The notes: generated by a model from the letters alone, not told the origin. 64,000 bases of DNA from an uncultured Oscillospiraceae bacterium (GCA_958366985.1 CATXDC010000003.1:1-64000); one strand, 5' to 3'; shown: positions 45,101 to 53,078, numbered from the stretch's first letter. Translations and numbers: made by a program.

Positions 45101-45550
45101 ATTCTTGAGGTTATAAACTCTGTTCCTGAGAATGTAACAAGATTTACATTCCAGATGGCTCAGCCTACAAAACCCGGAACATACACAATGTTTGTTGTTT
45201 CAACAAGCGATGATTTCTATACAGCAGTATCTCAGCCCAGCGTATTCTATGTAAAGTTCCACAGCACAGGAACAAAACTTCTCTTCGTTCAGGATACAGC
45301 TGATCTTACAGCTAAAAATGCTGCTACATTTGATTTCTCAGCAGTTGTAACAAAAGACGGTATTCCGATCGAAAGTGATAACGTACGTTACATTTACACA
45401 GGCTTCCGTGCAAATGCTCTCTTCTACAGCAGCACTAAGGAGCCGCCCAGAGAGGCTGGTATTTATACACAGACCGCTTGGACACTTCTTGGAACATATG
45501 CTTTCCCGAAGACACGTACTTTCACAATTCCAATCAGCATTTTTGGTTAA
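42146..45550 (+). CDS. Large secreted repeat protein A, unknown function
   Basis: 1,134 residues that I cannot place in a named family as a whole. Residues 1-31 are a signal peptide ending SFAA/E. Residues about 158-232 and 238-320 are two InlB B-repeat-like beta domains (GYEVESVKANGVELKDDNGV). Around these run about six copies of a degenerate repeat of 90-120 residues (from about 33, 325, 446, 540, 633 and 756), each with a short strand, DY..L+..VFD-type helix, a strand of the type VTITF, and G.Y.....Y.GS..Y at the end. A unique C-terminal region (870-1134) is the most conserved against the paralogue. No LPxTG, SLH, dockerin or C-terminal membrane helix is seen, so it is either released or held by an unknown route. 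SD AGGAGGGAAAA precedes ATG. The next gene is its paralogue. Confidence 0.85.
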   Translation: MVKTKKFSRIAAMLLALVMLLTVVPLQSFAAEVPAEQLVLKDGVTVALSDDMDADTAKKALFDALVENPEGANWQDYEWEYYCKGQWTGSTNDAAIYDNPTWGSINGFNTQTSIFSKYNHHAIWYNDNRSSISGDGKYEVRLAGTETSVTIQKVASCEVTYNYDALQGSVLIDGAQVSGTVTGLSAVKSVYFTVAANAGYEVESVKANGVELKDDNGVYSFVPVASTAIDVTFKETGTLYDVTINAGEGVTVTLNGTPVSGTVKVSADEKYTLVYTPDENTSVKSVKLGDADVTADVSFSNYVGTQYVTFTGDTTLTVESVAKSAEFVLTDTREIGIVINADGSWNYDGIRANIIDALVDKAQSVGVDFTQDNVEVTYWNCGRVNGQYVALEWSEGAGEIFDGQKTFKDAVADGTVNLRLYFKGNDQFRPTDYVYADYVTFVDVQTSVIALKDSPVVVLEEGKPGIIDYTNLEKKVYDAAIDAENSLPQNMKFEDMKFTIPEVKESGTYQVTAKYIGSTSYYASEKTFDVYFKVDVLPNAEIALKAPEISTVLNETKIGEFDVESLKRSVFDLAVDTEKSKPVLSYDDVTITFDGDVTKGGKFTATIAFEGSADYHGTSTTVIVNVELKLLPTVKVEAAFGNLVLNRTADGGYDYDALKQDIFAKCLTVSGVEGLTWNNFDFKYMLRTDGAVFVGQDEFYDFSMEKVGADLTDAGHYLYKGGDFEIQVSIPDSTSYHGTTVNFNVNVDVAKREDTKVVLKSGSMDYTGDLAAVKAYIFDNLINFGLSNLPSDVTVDDFSFEYYATVYLAGGNPGLNKAWVPFEGKDDAMGAYYKPIGNGTNTIRVRFNGDEVFEPYTSNEVEFTMTKSKVDISLNQNYKYLDEDLPADFVQTSAVGDFEHYYFAIDASSDTAVVYIDSSKGRELLDFTGNIAFSWYLTEILGAGVTAEAIYNNGLSRDQLVTLLSDSRMVDFLAGYNMDADAVNAILEVINSVPENVTRFTFQMAQPTKPGTYTMFVVSTSDDFYTAVSQPSVFYVKFHSTGTKLLFVQDTADLTAKNAATFDFSAVVTKDGIPIESDNVRYIYTGFRANALFYSSTKEPPREAGIYTQTAWTLLGTYAFPKTRTFTIPISIFG

Positions 45551-45583
45551 TTATTAATTGAAAATAAAAGCCAAAAAAGTCAG

Positions 45584-45615
45584 GCAGACATCGTTTCGGC
45601 GATGTCTGCTTTTTC
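45584..45615 (+). terminator. Terminator after secreted repeat protein A
   Basis: Perfect 10-bp stem GCAGACATCG/CGATGTCTGC (45584-45593 with 45600-45609), followed by a T-run. Confidence 0.9.
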
Positions 45616-45778
45616 TTTTACACGTATCTGAATTAAAAATAAGTATTTTAAATTATTATAAATTTAATAAAAATATTAGGGAAATGAGGAGAATAGTCGT
45701 TAAAAACAGAAAAAACTTCTAAAAAAAACAAAACAATAAAATAAAAATAAACAACTTCTTAAATATGTGTCAAACAAG

Positions 45779-45807
45779 TTGAAAGGATATAAACAGAGTG
45801 TTAATAT
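45779..45807 (+). promoter_or_regulatory. Promoter of the second large secreted protein
   Basis: TTGAAA (45779-45784), 17-bp spacer, TAATAT (45802-45807). The preceding bases (from TTCTTAAA at 45756) match the leader of the first paralogue in position. Confidence 0.55.
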
Positions 45808-45841
45808 ATGTTCATCAATTTGTAAGGAGGGATAAAATCCA

Positions 45842-48800
45842 ATGGTTAAAACCAAAAAATTTAGCAGAATTGCTGCTATGCTTCTTGCTCTGGTAATGCT
45901 TTTAACAGTAGTGCCGTTCCAGGGTTTGGCAGCTGAAGCAGATCCTGCTGAACTCCAGCTCAAGGATGGTACAGTAGCTATATCTTCTGATATGACTGAT
46001 GACCAAATCAAAAAAGTTCTTTTTGACGCACTTGTAGCAAATCCAGAAGGTAAGAACTACAGCGATTACGACTGGCAGTACTACTGCGAAGGAAAGAACA
46101 CAGAAATTTATAAGAGATGGGATTGGGTTTCAATTAAAGGTGAAATCACCTATGCGAAGCCTCCCGGAATAATCTGGGAAGAAGATTACCATCATCCGGC
46201 AATTAAGGATAACGGTGATACCAGTTATAAAATCCGTGTTGTTGGAAATTCAACTGAGGTAACTGTAAACAAAGTTTCCTCTTGCTCTGTTACTTATAAC
46301 TATGATGTGTTGCAGGGTTCTGTTCTCGTAAATAACAGTCCCGTAACAGGAACAGTAACAGGTGTTTCTCCGGCCAAAGATCTTTATTTCACAGTTGTTG
46401 CTAATGCAGGCTATGAAGTAGAGAGCGTAAAAGCTAACGGAGTTGAGCTTCAGGCAAAAGATGGTGTTTACACATTAGTTCCTGTTGCTGACACAAAGAT
46501 TGACGTAACATTTAAAGAAATCGGCACACTTTATGATGTTACAATCGATGCAGGTGAGGGAGTAAACGTTACTCTTAACGGAAATCCTGTATCAGGCACT
46601 GTAAAGGTTTCAGCAGATGAGAGATATACATTAGTATATACTCCTGATGAAAACACAAGTGTCAAGAGCGTTAAGCTCGGCGATACTGATGTTACATCTG
46701 ATGTATCCTTCAGCAATTATGTTGGAACACATTATGTAACATTTACAGGCGATTCAACTCTTACAGTTGAAACAGTAGCTGTAAGCGATGAATTTGCTCT
46801 TACAGATGTTCGTGAAGTTGGTATTGTTATCAATGCTGACGGAAGCTGGAACTATGACGGTATCCGTGCAAACATCATTGATGCTCTTGTTGATAAGACA
46901 CAGAGCGTTGATGTAGAGTTTACTCAGGATAATGTAGAAATTACATACTGGAATCATGGTAGAGTAAACGGTAGTTATGTACCTCTTGAATGGAAAGAGG
47001 ATTGGGGAATTACATTTGACGGTCAGTTAACTTTCCCCGATGCAGTTGCAACCGGTTCTGTAAATCTTCGTGTATACTTTAAGGGCAACGATCAGTTCCG
47101 TCCTGTTGAATATTTGTATGCCGATTATGTTAAGATGATAGATGTTCAGACATCTGTTATCGCAATCAAGGATGCTCCTGTAGTTACTCTTTCCGAAAAA
47201 ACACCAGGTGTAGTTGATTATACTAACATTAAGGAAAAAGTATACGAAGCTGCAATTGATACTGAAAAATCACTTCCTCAGGGAATGAAGTTTGAAGAAA
47301 TGATCTTTACAATTCCGGAAGTTACAACATCCGGAACATATAAGGTAAAGGCAGAATATGTAGGAAGCACAAGCTACTACGCATCTTCAGCAGAGTTCGA
47401 TGTATACTTCAATGTAATCACTCTTCCCCAGGCAGATATAGCTATCAAAGCTCCTGAAGTTTCGGTGGTTCTTAATGAGGTAGGAATCAACAAATTTGAT
47501 GTTGAGGCTCTTAAGAAGGATGTATTTGATCTTGCTGTAGACGCACAGGCTTCAACTCCTGTACTCAGCTACGACGATGTAACAATTACATTTAGCGGTG
47601 ATGTTACTAAGGGCGGCAAGTTTACAGCTACAATAGAGTATGTACCTTCAAACAGCTATCGTGGAACATCTGAAGAGGTTGCAGTTAATGTAACTGTAAA
47701 TTATCTTCCCACAGTTAAGGTTGATGCTGTAACTCGTGATCTTGTTCTCAGAACAACAGCTGACGGCGCTTACAATTACGACGGACTTAAGCAGGATATC
47801 TTTGCAAACTGCCTTACTGTTACCGGCGTTGACGGACTTAACTGGAACGATTTCAGCTACCAGTACAAGCTTCGTGATGGAGTAAGCGGATCTATCTGGA
47901 CATGGCAGAACTTCGAGTATTATCTCACTCCCAGTTACAATTACCTCTATAAGGGCGGAGAATTTGAAATTAAGGTTTCAATTCCCGACAGCGATGCTTA
48001 CCATGGCACAACTGTTGAATTCAAAATCAATGTTGATGTAGCTAAGAGAGAAGATACAAAGGTTGTTCTTAAAGAAGGCACAATGAATTGGATAGGCGAT
48101 CTCAGCGCTATCAAAGAGTATATCTATAATAACTTTATAGATTTCGACAGATCCATCCTTCCTGAGGATGTTACAGTTGACAACTTCAGCTTTGAGTATT
48201 ACGCCAATAACTACACAGCCGGTGGTCTTCCCGGACTTGAGTGGGATTGGGTACCCTTCGAGGGTATGCAGCATCCTTCACTTGCAGGTTCTTATTATAA
48301 TCCGCTCAGCGGTGGTACACACAAGATAAGAGTTCGCTTCACAGGTACAGAAGATTATCTTCCCTATACATCAAATGAAGTTGAATTAACAATTAATAAG
48401 ACAGAATTTGATATCAGCCTCAAGCAGAACTACAAGTATCTTGATGAGGACCTTCCTGCAGATTTCGTACAGCCCAGCGTAAATGATAATTTCGAGCATT
48501 ATTACTTTGTTCTTGACGCTTCAACTGATACAGGTGTTATCTACCTTGACAGTCTCAGTGGACTTGAACTGCTCGACTTTACAGGAAATGTTTCCTTCAG
48601 CTGGTGGCTTACTCAGATTCTTGGTACTGGTGTAACAGCCGATTCAATTTATAACCGTGACGGAATCAGCCGTGATCAGCTTGTAAAGCTTCTCAGCGAC
48701 AGCAGAATGGTTGACTATCTTGCTGGTTATGCTATTGATAAAGATGCTGTAGACGCTATGCTGGAGCTCATTAACTCAGTTCCTGCAAATGTAACTAAGT

Positions 48801-49204
48801 TTACATTCCAGATGGGTCAGCCCACAAAGCCCGGAACATATACAATTTTTGCTATGGCTACAAATGCTAATTATTACACAGCATACACATCAAGCGTATT
48901 CTATGTAAAGTATCACAGCACAGGCACAAAGCTTGTATTTGTTCAGGATACAGCTAACCTTACAGCTAAGAATGCTGCTACATTTGATTTCTCAGCAGTT
49001 GTAACAAAAGACGGAGTTCCGATCAATAGCGATAATGTACGTTATATTTACACAGGATTCCGTGCAAACGCTCTCTTCTACGGAAGCACTAAGGAGCCCT
49101 GCAGACAGACAGGTATGTATACACAGACTGCATGGACATTCCTTGGAACATATGCATTCCCGAAGACACGTACTTACACAATCCCGCTTTTCGATCTTCC
49201 GTAA
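45842..49204 (+). CDS. Large secreted repeat protein B, paralogue of A
   Basis: 1,120 residues, collinear with protein A along its whole length. The signal peptide (residues 1-31) is nearly identical, also at the DNA level. The InlB-like domains lie at about 149-225 and 229-312, repeats begin near 33, 315, 437, 531, 624 and 740, and the C-terminal region spans 855-1120. Differences cluster in repeat 1 (about residues 70-120) and repeat 5 (about 655-690), where loops differ in length and sequence while flanking strands hold. Like A, it lacks any recognised surface anchor and ends shortly after a TRTYTIPL strand. It has its own promoter and terminator, so the two can be expressed independently. 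Confidence 0.85.
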   Translation: MVKTKKFSRIAAMLLALVMLLTVVPFQGLAAEADPAELQLKDGTVAISSDMTDDQIKKVLFDALVANPEGKNYSDYDWQYYCEGKNTEIYKRWDWVSIKGEITYAKPPGIIWEEDYHHPAIKDNGDTSYKIRVVGNSTEVTVNKVSSCSVTYNYDVLQGSVLVNNSPVTGTVTGVSPAKDLYFTVVANAGYEVESVKANGVELQAKDGVYTLVPVADTKIDVTFKEIGTLYDVTIDAGEGVNVTLNGNPVSGTVKVSADERYTLVYTPDENTSVKSVKLGDTDVTSDVSFSNYVGTHYVTFTGDSTLTVETVAVSDEFALTDVREVGIVINADGSWNYDGIRANIIDALVDKTQSVDVEFTQDNVEITYWNHGRVNGSYVPLEWKEDWGITFDGQLTFPDAVATGSVNLRVYFKGNDQFRPVEYLYADYVKMIDVQTSVIAIKDAPVVTLSEKTPGVVDYTNIKEKVYEAAIDTEKSLPQGMKFEEMIFTIPEVTTSGTYKVKAEYVGSTSYYASSAEFDVYFNVITLPQADIAIKAPEVSVVLNEVGINKFDVEALKKDVFDLAVDAQASTPVLSYDDVTITFSGDVTKGGKFTATIEYVPSNSYRGTSEEVAVNVTVNYLPTVKVDAVTRDLVLRTTADGAYNYDGLKQDIFANCLTVTGVDGLNWNDFSYQYKLRDGVSGSIWTWQNFEYYLTPSYNYLYKGGEFEIKVSIPDSDAYHGTTVEFKINVDVAKREDTKVVLKEGTMNWIGDLSAIKEYIYNNFIDFDRSILPEDVTVDNFSFEYYANNYTAGGLPGLEWDWVPFEGMQHPSLAGSYYNPLSGGTHKIRVRFTGTEDYLPYTSNEVELTINKTEFDISLKQNYKYLDEDLPADFVQPSVNDNFEHYYFVLDASTDTGVIYLDSLSGLELLDFTGNVSFSWWLTQILGTGVTADSIYNRDGISRDQLVKLLSDSRMVDYLAGYAIDKDAVDAMLELINSVPANVTKFTFQMGQPTKPGTYTIFAMATNANYYTAYTSSVFYVKYHSTGTKLVFVQDTANLTAKNAATFDFSAVVTKDGVPINSDNVRYIYTGFRANALFYGSTKEPCRQTGMYTQTAWTFLGTYAFPKTRTYTIPLFDLP

Positions 49205-49237
49205 TCAGCTGAGAAAAGCAATTCCATAATTTAACGG

Positions 49238-49266
49238 CAGGCAGCGCATATGCGCTGCCTGTTTTA
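49238..49266 (+). terminator. Terminator after secreted repeat protein B
   Basis: Perfect 11-bp stem (49238-49248 with 49251-49261) with a minimal loop, then TTTT. Confidence 0.85.
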
Positions 49267-49270
49267 ATGC

Positions 49271-49312
49271 AAAAAAGCTCCGGTAAGTTTTTAATCTTAC
49301 CGGAGCTTTTGA
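49271..49312. terminator. Terminator of the fucose operon (bidirectional)
   Basis: Perfect 15-bp stem (49273-49287 with 49296-49310), A-run to the left (T-run on the minus strand), close to the end of the phosphodiesterase gene. Confidence 0.9.
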
Positions 49313-49322
49313 TTTTCTGAAC

Positions 49323-50297
49323 TTATTGGTTTATTTTTTTGTTTGTGGATATGAATGTTGTTCTTTCCATTATGCTCTGACCGCCGTGGCGTGTTCCTCG
49401 TCCGCCGTGATCAGAAGTGATTATTATAAGCCAGTCCTCTTCATCATATGTTGCACGGTTTTCAATGGCTTTTATAACTTCCATAGCGTCATGATCACAG
49501 CCCTTAACTGCTTCAACATATTTGGGATTATTGTTTCCAAATCCGGTTCCGTGTCCGTTTTCGTCAGGCCTTTCATATATGCACATAAGGAAATCATCGC
49601 AGTCAGGCTCGCTGACTCTGTCAATTATAATGCTGTGAAGTTCTCTGTCTGTTTTGGCATTGTTGATTGTGAGATTGTAGCCTTTCTCTTTGGCAAGATC
49701 AATTTCGTTACAGTAGGTTCCTTTATCCTTTCTGCTGAAATGACCCGGCCAGAGCATATTGAAAGATACTTTAAAGCCATCATATTTTGCAGGTAAATCT
49801 ATAAGCAATGACGGGCAGTCCGTGGGCTTTATAACTCCGTTTGAAACGGCTCCGTGAACCTTTGCCCATTGTCCTGTAAGAATGGTTGCCCAGCCGGGAG
49901 CAGTGTCTGTATACTGTTTTACACCCTTGGGATCGCCGCCGGCATAAGAGATATATAGTCCGCCTTTGTTTCTCAGATATATCACTGCGCTTTCGGAGTT
50001 ATCTTCGATATTTGCAAGGGAATCACATCGAGCACCGTCAAAGCCTAAGATAATGGCTTTCTTTGTTTTTTTGCCATTTTCTGCCGGTGTCTCAAAATGT
50101 TTTGCAACCATATCATGAACTGTTGTCTGAGGAATAGCGGTATCCAAGGTGTTTTCAAAAATTGTCATTTCATTTATGACTCTTTTTTCCGTTTCGGATT
50201 CGCTGCGTGGCAGCACCACATAAGAGATAACTGCGGCAGCTACGATAACGAGAATGCACAGAACAACAGCTATGGAAATTGTAAGTAAAAATTCCAT
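49323..50297 (-). CDS. Membrane-anchored type I phosphodiesterase/alkaline phosphatase superfamily protein
   Basis: 324 residues. An N-terminal membrane helix (about 5-28) places the catalytic domain outside. The two-metal site of the alkaline phosphatase/NPP fold is visible: IILGFDGARCDSL, the nucleophile loop DTAPGWATILTG, NGHGTGFG and ITSDHGGRGTRHGG. The substrate (phosphodiester, sulfate or phosphonate) is not evident. It is the last gene of the minus-strand fucose operon, 22 bases after fucU with SD AAAGGAGG, but a functional tie to fucose is only inferred from position. Confidence 0.82.
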   Translation of the reverse strand: MEFLLTISIAVVLCILVIVAAAVISYVVLPRSESETEKRVINEMTIFENTLDTAIPQTTVHDMVAKHFETPAENGKKTKKAIILGFDGARCDSLANIEDNSESAVIYLRNKGGLYISYAGGDPKGVKQYTDTAPGWATILTGQWAKVHGAVSNGVIKPTDCPSLLIDLPAKYDGFKVSFNMLWPGHFSRKDKGTYCNEIDLAKEKGYNLTINNAKTDRELHSIIIDRVSEPDCDDFLMCIYERPDENGHGTGFGNNNPKYVEAVKGCDHDAMEVIKAIENRATYDEEDWLIIITSDHGGRGTRHGGQSIMERTTFISTNKKINQ

Positions 50298-50319
50298 CAG
50301 GTAAGCCTCCTTTAAAAAG

Positions 50320-50748
50320 TTATTGTTCCTTAACTACACCTTTTTTAAGAATTACATTAGCGTATTGAGCTTTTTCTCCTGTGGCAATAATTGCATAAGC
50401 TTTTTTGGCACGCTCATAGAATGCAAAGCGCTCGAGGTATTCGATTTTTACATCGCCGTATTTTGCAATTTCAGCTTTGTATTCATCCCAGATAACGGGA
50501 ACAATGGGATCGCCAGGAACAACGCTCATGAGTGCTACAGGGCTTTCTACGTACTGGTCAAGGGGGAGAAGCTTGAGCATGGCCTCAAGAACTTCAGGCA
50601 CTCCGTGACCGTCACAGCGCACAAGACGCTGAGCATGGCTTGCAGCAGGGAAATTTCCGTCAGCGATGATTATCTCATCGCCATGACCCATTTCCATCAT
50701 TATTTTTAAAAGTTCCGGTGAAAGAATAGAAGGTATACCTTTAAGCAT
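50320..50748 (-). CDS. fucU: RbsD/FucU family mutarotase (likely L-fucose mutarotase)
   Basis: 142 residues. The N-terminal LLKIMMEMGHGDEIIIADGNFPA contains the HGD motif and catalytic His of the RbsD/FucU family, and the C-terminal part keeps the YANVILKKGV strand. FucU converts alpha- to beta-L-fucose; RbsD acts on ribose. The neighbouring GH29 fucosidase favours the fucose assignment. It follows the small GH29-like gene by 13 bases. Confidence 0.9.
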   Translation of the reverse strand: MLKGIPSILSPELLKIMMEMGHGDEIIIADGNFPAASHAQRLVRCDGHGVPEVLEAMLKLLPLDQYVESPVALMSVVPGDPIVPVIWDEYKAEIAKYGDVKIEYLERFAFYERAKKAYAIIATGEKAQYANVILKKGVVKEQ

Positions 50749-50761
50749 GTTTAAATCTCCT

Positions 50762-51292
50762 TTAGTTTTGAGTTATAGGTGCGCCTGTACCGGCGTACAG
50801 GTCAATAGGTTTATCAAATTTAATACTTATTACAGTGCACATAGGGTCAAGGTCGCCTTTTTTCAAAAACATCCAAAGTGAACCGGGACCTTCACCTAAG
50901 CCAAGACTGTTTCCTAAAGTTACAGGACGGTTATCGGGAAGCAGGGTAATGGTTTTCTTCTTGTTTTTGATTCCCTTAACCATTACGGGAGTATCACAGC
51001 TGGCGAAGATGAAAAGGAAGAGCTCTTTTTTATCCTGTGTCATAAGAGATTCGCCGGCAAACCAGTCAGTATCAAGTCCTTTAACCGTACCGGTAAAAGC
51101 CTTTGAATATTCACTTACAAATTCCGCAAATTTTTCAATCTGTTCAGGGGAGCAATTGGCAGGCAATATAAGCTTTTCGCCTTTTTGTTTTGCTCTGATT
51201 AACAGATGAATCATTTGGTCACAGGTATAAGCCATACCTTCTTTTTCTGAAAATTCAACGGAAAAGGAAGAGAGAATTTTTTCTGCATTCAT
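50762..51292 (-). CDS. Stand-alone protein resembling the C-terminal part of GH29 fucosidase
   Basis: 176 residues of no immediately recognised family. By eye it lines up with the end of the GH29 protein encoded just upstream: LIRAKQKGEKLILPANCSPE matches the VVSMGGNLLLDVGPKEDGT region in position, EQIEKFAEFVSEYSKAFTGT matches EQENVLRRLGEFARANEKAI, and a beta-rich C-terminal half (KELFLFIFASCDTPVMVKGI, then KTITLLPDN) matches the C-terminal beta-sandwich. The catalytic barrel and its Asp are absent. It starts 1 base after the fucosidase stop. It may be an accessory sugar-binding subunit or a degenerate duplicate; similarity is judged by eye only. Confidence 0.6.
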   Translation of the reverse strand: MNAEKILSSFSVEFSEKEGMAYTCDQMIHLLIRAKQKGEKLILPANCSPEQIEKFAEFVSEYSKAFTGTVKGLDTDWFAGESLMTQDKKELFLFIFASCDTPVMVKGIKNKKKTITLLPDNRPVTLGNSLGLGEGPGSLWMFLKKGDLDPMCTVISIKFDKPIDLYAGTGAPITQN

Positions 51293-51293
51293 T

Positions 51294-52502
51294 TTATTTT
51301 CCCTCCCTTATATCTTCATTAAAATCAACTGCAAAAACGGCAGTATCATGTATGTAATTTTCTGGTGAAAGCTTTACCCAGATTTTATCGCCGTCTTTTG
51401 AAAAATCAAGGCTTTGTTCGCCATCTACCAGTGAAACTCCTGTTACCTTTTCAGATGGTACAAAAACCGGTACGCTTTTATCTGTTGCGCCATAGCTGAA
51501 GCAATAGAGCGTTTTACCGTCACGGCTTATGGTTTTTCCGCCTGAGAAAACATCTGCCTCAAAAGTATCGGTTCCCCAAATGGCTTTTTCATTGGCTCTT
51601 GCAAATTCTCCCAAACGACGCAAAACGTTTTCCTGCTCAGGGAGAATAGTTCCGTCTTCTTTTGGTCCTACATCAAGAAGAAGGTTTCCGCCCATTGAAA
51701 CGACTTCAGAAAAAATTCTTACAATCTGTTCAGGGGTTTTAAAGTTTTTATCCTGAGGCTGATATCCCCAGCTGTTATTGATTGTCATACAGTACTCCCA
51801 CGGTCCTTCAGGACGCATTGTGGGCATCTGCTGCTCGGGTGTTGCATAATCGCCGTAGCTTCCGATTCGGGAGTTTATTACGGTTTCCGGAGATTTTTCC
51901 GTCAGCCACTGTTTGAGTCCCTTCATATCCCAGTCAGCCTGACTGCGTTCCCAGTCACCGTCAAACCAAAGGAGATCGATTTTACCGTAGTTTGTAAGTA
52001 TCTCCGTAAGCTGTGAACGGTGGAACTGTTTAAACATTTTCCAGTGTTTTTTGTTAAGAAGATAAGTGTCGATAAAGTATTTTACCGGATGCCAGTTTTT
52101 AGCTGTATAGTCCTTTGCGGACCAGTCGCACTGTGTAAAATAAAGACCGACTCTCAGATCGTTGTTCCTAAGAGCATCGCAGTAAGGTGCTACAAGATCA
52201 CGTTTTGCAGGTGACTGTTTTACAACGGACAAATCTGAAAATTTTGTATCAAAAAGAGCAACGCCGTCATGATGTTTGGTTGTAAGAACCGCATATTTGG
52301 CTCCAGCGTCTTTAAACAGCTTTGCCCAGTATTCAGGGTCGTAATTTTTGGCTGTAAAACCTTTAATCTGTTTCATGTAAGGTTTGTAACGGGTAAGTGG
52401 CGAAAAGCGGAAATACCAGGATTCGGCAATGCCTCTTACCGAATAAATACCGTAATGGATGAATATTCCCAGCTTGGCCTCTTTAAACCAGGGCTGCATC
52501 AT
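51294..52502 (-). CDS. GH29 alpha-L-fucosidase, cytoplasmic
   Basis: 402 residues. The catalytic (beta/alpha)8 domain runs to about 310: WFKEAKLGIFIHYGIYSV, LTTKHHDGVALFDTKFSD (HH at 77-78) and LLWFDGDWE with the predicted nucleophile D181. SMGGNLLLDVGPKEDGTI closes the barrel and a small beta-sandwich follows. There is no signal peptide, so it hydrolyses fucosides already taken up. It heads an operon with a GH29-like C-terminal protein, fucU and a phosphodiesterase. AAGGAGG lies 9 bases before the first of two ATG codons. No fucose isomerase, kinase or transporter is adjacent. Confidence 0.93.
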   Translation of the reverse strand: MMQPWFKEAKLGIFIHYGIYSVRGIAESWYFRFSPLTRYKPYMKQIKGFTAKNYDPEYWAKLFKDAGAKYAVLTTKHHDGVALFDTKFSDLSVVKQSPAKRDLVAPYCDALRNNDLRVGLYFTQCDWSAKDYTAKNWHPVKYFIDTYLLNKKHWKMFKQFHRSQLTEILTNYGKIDLLWFDGDWERSQADWDMKGLKQWLTEKSPETVINSRIGSYGDYATPEQQMPTMRPEGPWEYCMTINNSWGYQPQDKNFKTPEQIVRIFSEVVSMGGNLLLDVGPKEDGTILPEQENVLRRLGEFARANEKAIWGTDTFEADVFSGGKTISRDGKTLYCFSYGATDKSVPVFVPSEKVTGVSLVDGEQSLDFSKDGDKIWVKLSPENYIHDTAVFAVDFNEDIREGK

Positions 52503-52802
52503 ATTTTTATTCCTCCTTATTAGCCCGTGAAATGTTTAATGTTTTACGCTGATATATCATAAACTTTACAGCAGTATTATAAAATCATTAAACAAATCTT
52601 TCCATTAATTATACTACAACATTACAAAATATTTATTAGAAATTCACTCAACATTGTAAATTCTATATTTTGCATACGCATGAGAATAGAAGCTGTTGCA
52701 ACGTGCACAAAAAAGAGGCTTACCCATTGCCGCAAAGGTAATGAGCAAGCCTTAATTATGCAGTTATTTGTAATGATATAAGCAGCTGTTATATAAGAAT
52801 TA
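52503..52802. other. Intergenic region between the HPr-like and fucosidase genes
   Basis: 300 bases, both neighbours on the minus strand. It holds a TATAAT on the minus strand (near 52583-52578) with a weak TGGAAA 17 bases upstream as candidate promoter of the fucose operon, and the terminator of the HPr-like gene at 52708-52752. No clear catabolite-repression element was found. Confidence 0.5.
52708..52752 (-). terminator. Terminator of the HPr-like gene
   Basis: 13-bp stem with two G-U pairs (52716-52728 with 52740-52752), followed on the minus strand by a T-run (52714-52708). Confidence 0.82.
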
Positions 52803-53036
52803 TCACTCGGCCTTAAAAGCTTCAAGCTTTTCATAAAGTTCAGGACAATCTTCGCCGTGAACAATCAGTTCTGTATCGGCGGACTGATCAAGACTGAAAA
52901 TTCCCATAATTGATTTAGCGTTTACAACATATCTGCCTGAAACCAAATCAAACTCATGGTCAGGATAGAGGGAAACAAGAGATACAAAATCTCTGATTTT
53001 TTCAATGGAATTAAGCTTCACTTTCATAGATTTCAT
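52803..53036 (-). CDS. HPr-like protein lacking the phosphocarrier histidine
   Basis: 77 residues with the HPr fold pattern. The regulatory serine region is well kept (VVNAKSIMGIFSLD, matching NLKSIMGVMSL of HPr with Ser46), but where HPr has IHARPA the sequence reads SIEKIRDFV, so the catalytic His15 and Arg17 are missing. It cannot pass phosphate in the PTS. Bacillus Crh is a known His-less HPr paralogue that works through Ser46 with CcpA; a similar regulatory role is possible. Start ATG at 53036 is 8 bases after AGGA; an earlier ATG at 53045 abuts the SD. Confidence 0.85.
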   Translation of the reverse strand: MKSMKVKLNSIEKIRDFVSLVSLYPDHEFDLVSGRYVVNAKSIMGIFSLDQSADTELIVHGEDCPELYEKLEAFKAE

Positions 53037-53078
53037 CGGTATCATCCTTTCTCGAAATTAAACATGGGCTTACTGTAA

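Noticed and set aside
42146..49204. Repeat region as a possible CRISPR array or assembly duplication
   Set aside because: The repeats are protein-level and degenerate, not short identical DNA units, and the two genes differ too much to be an assembly artefact.
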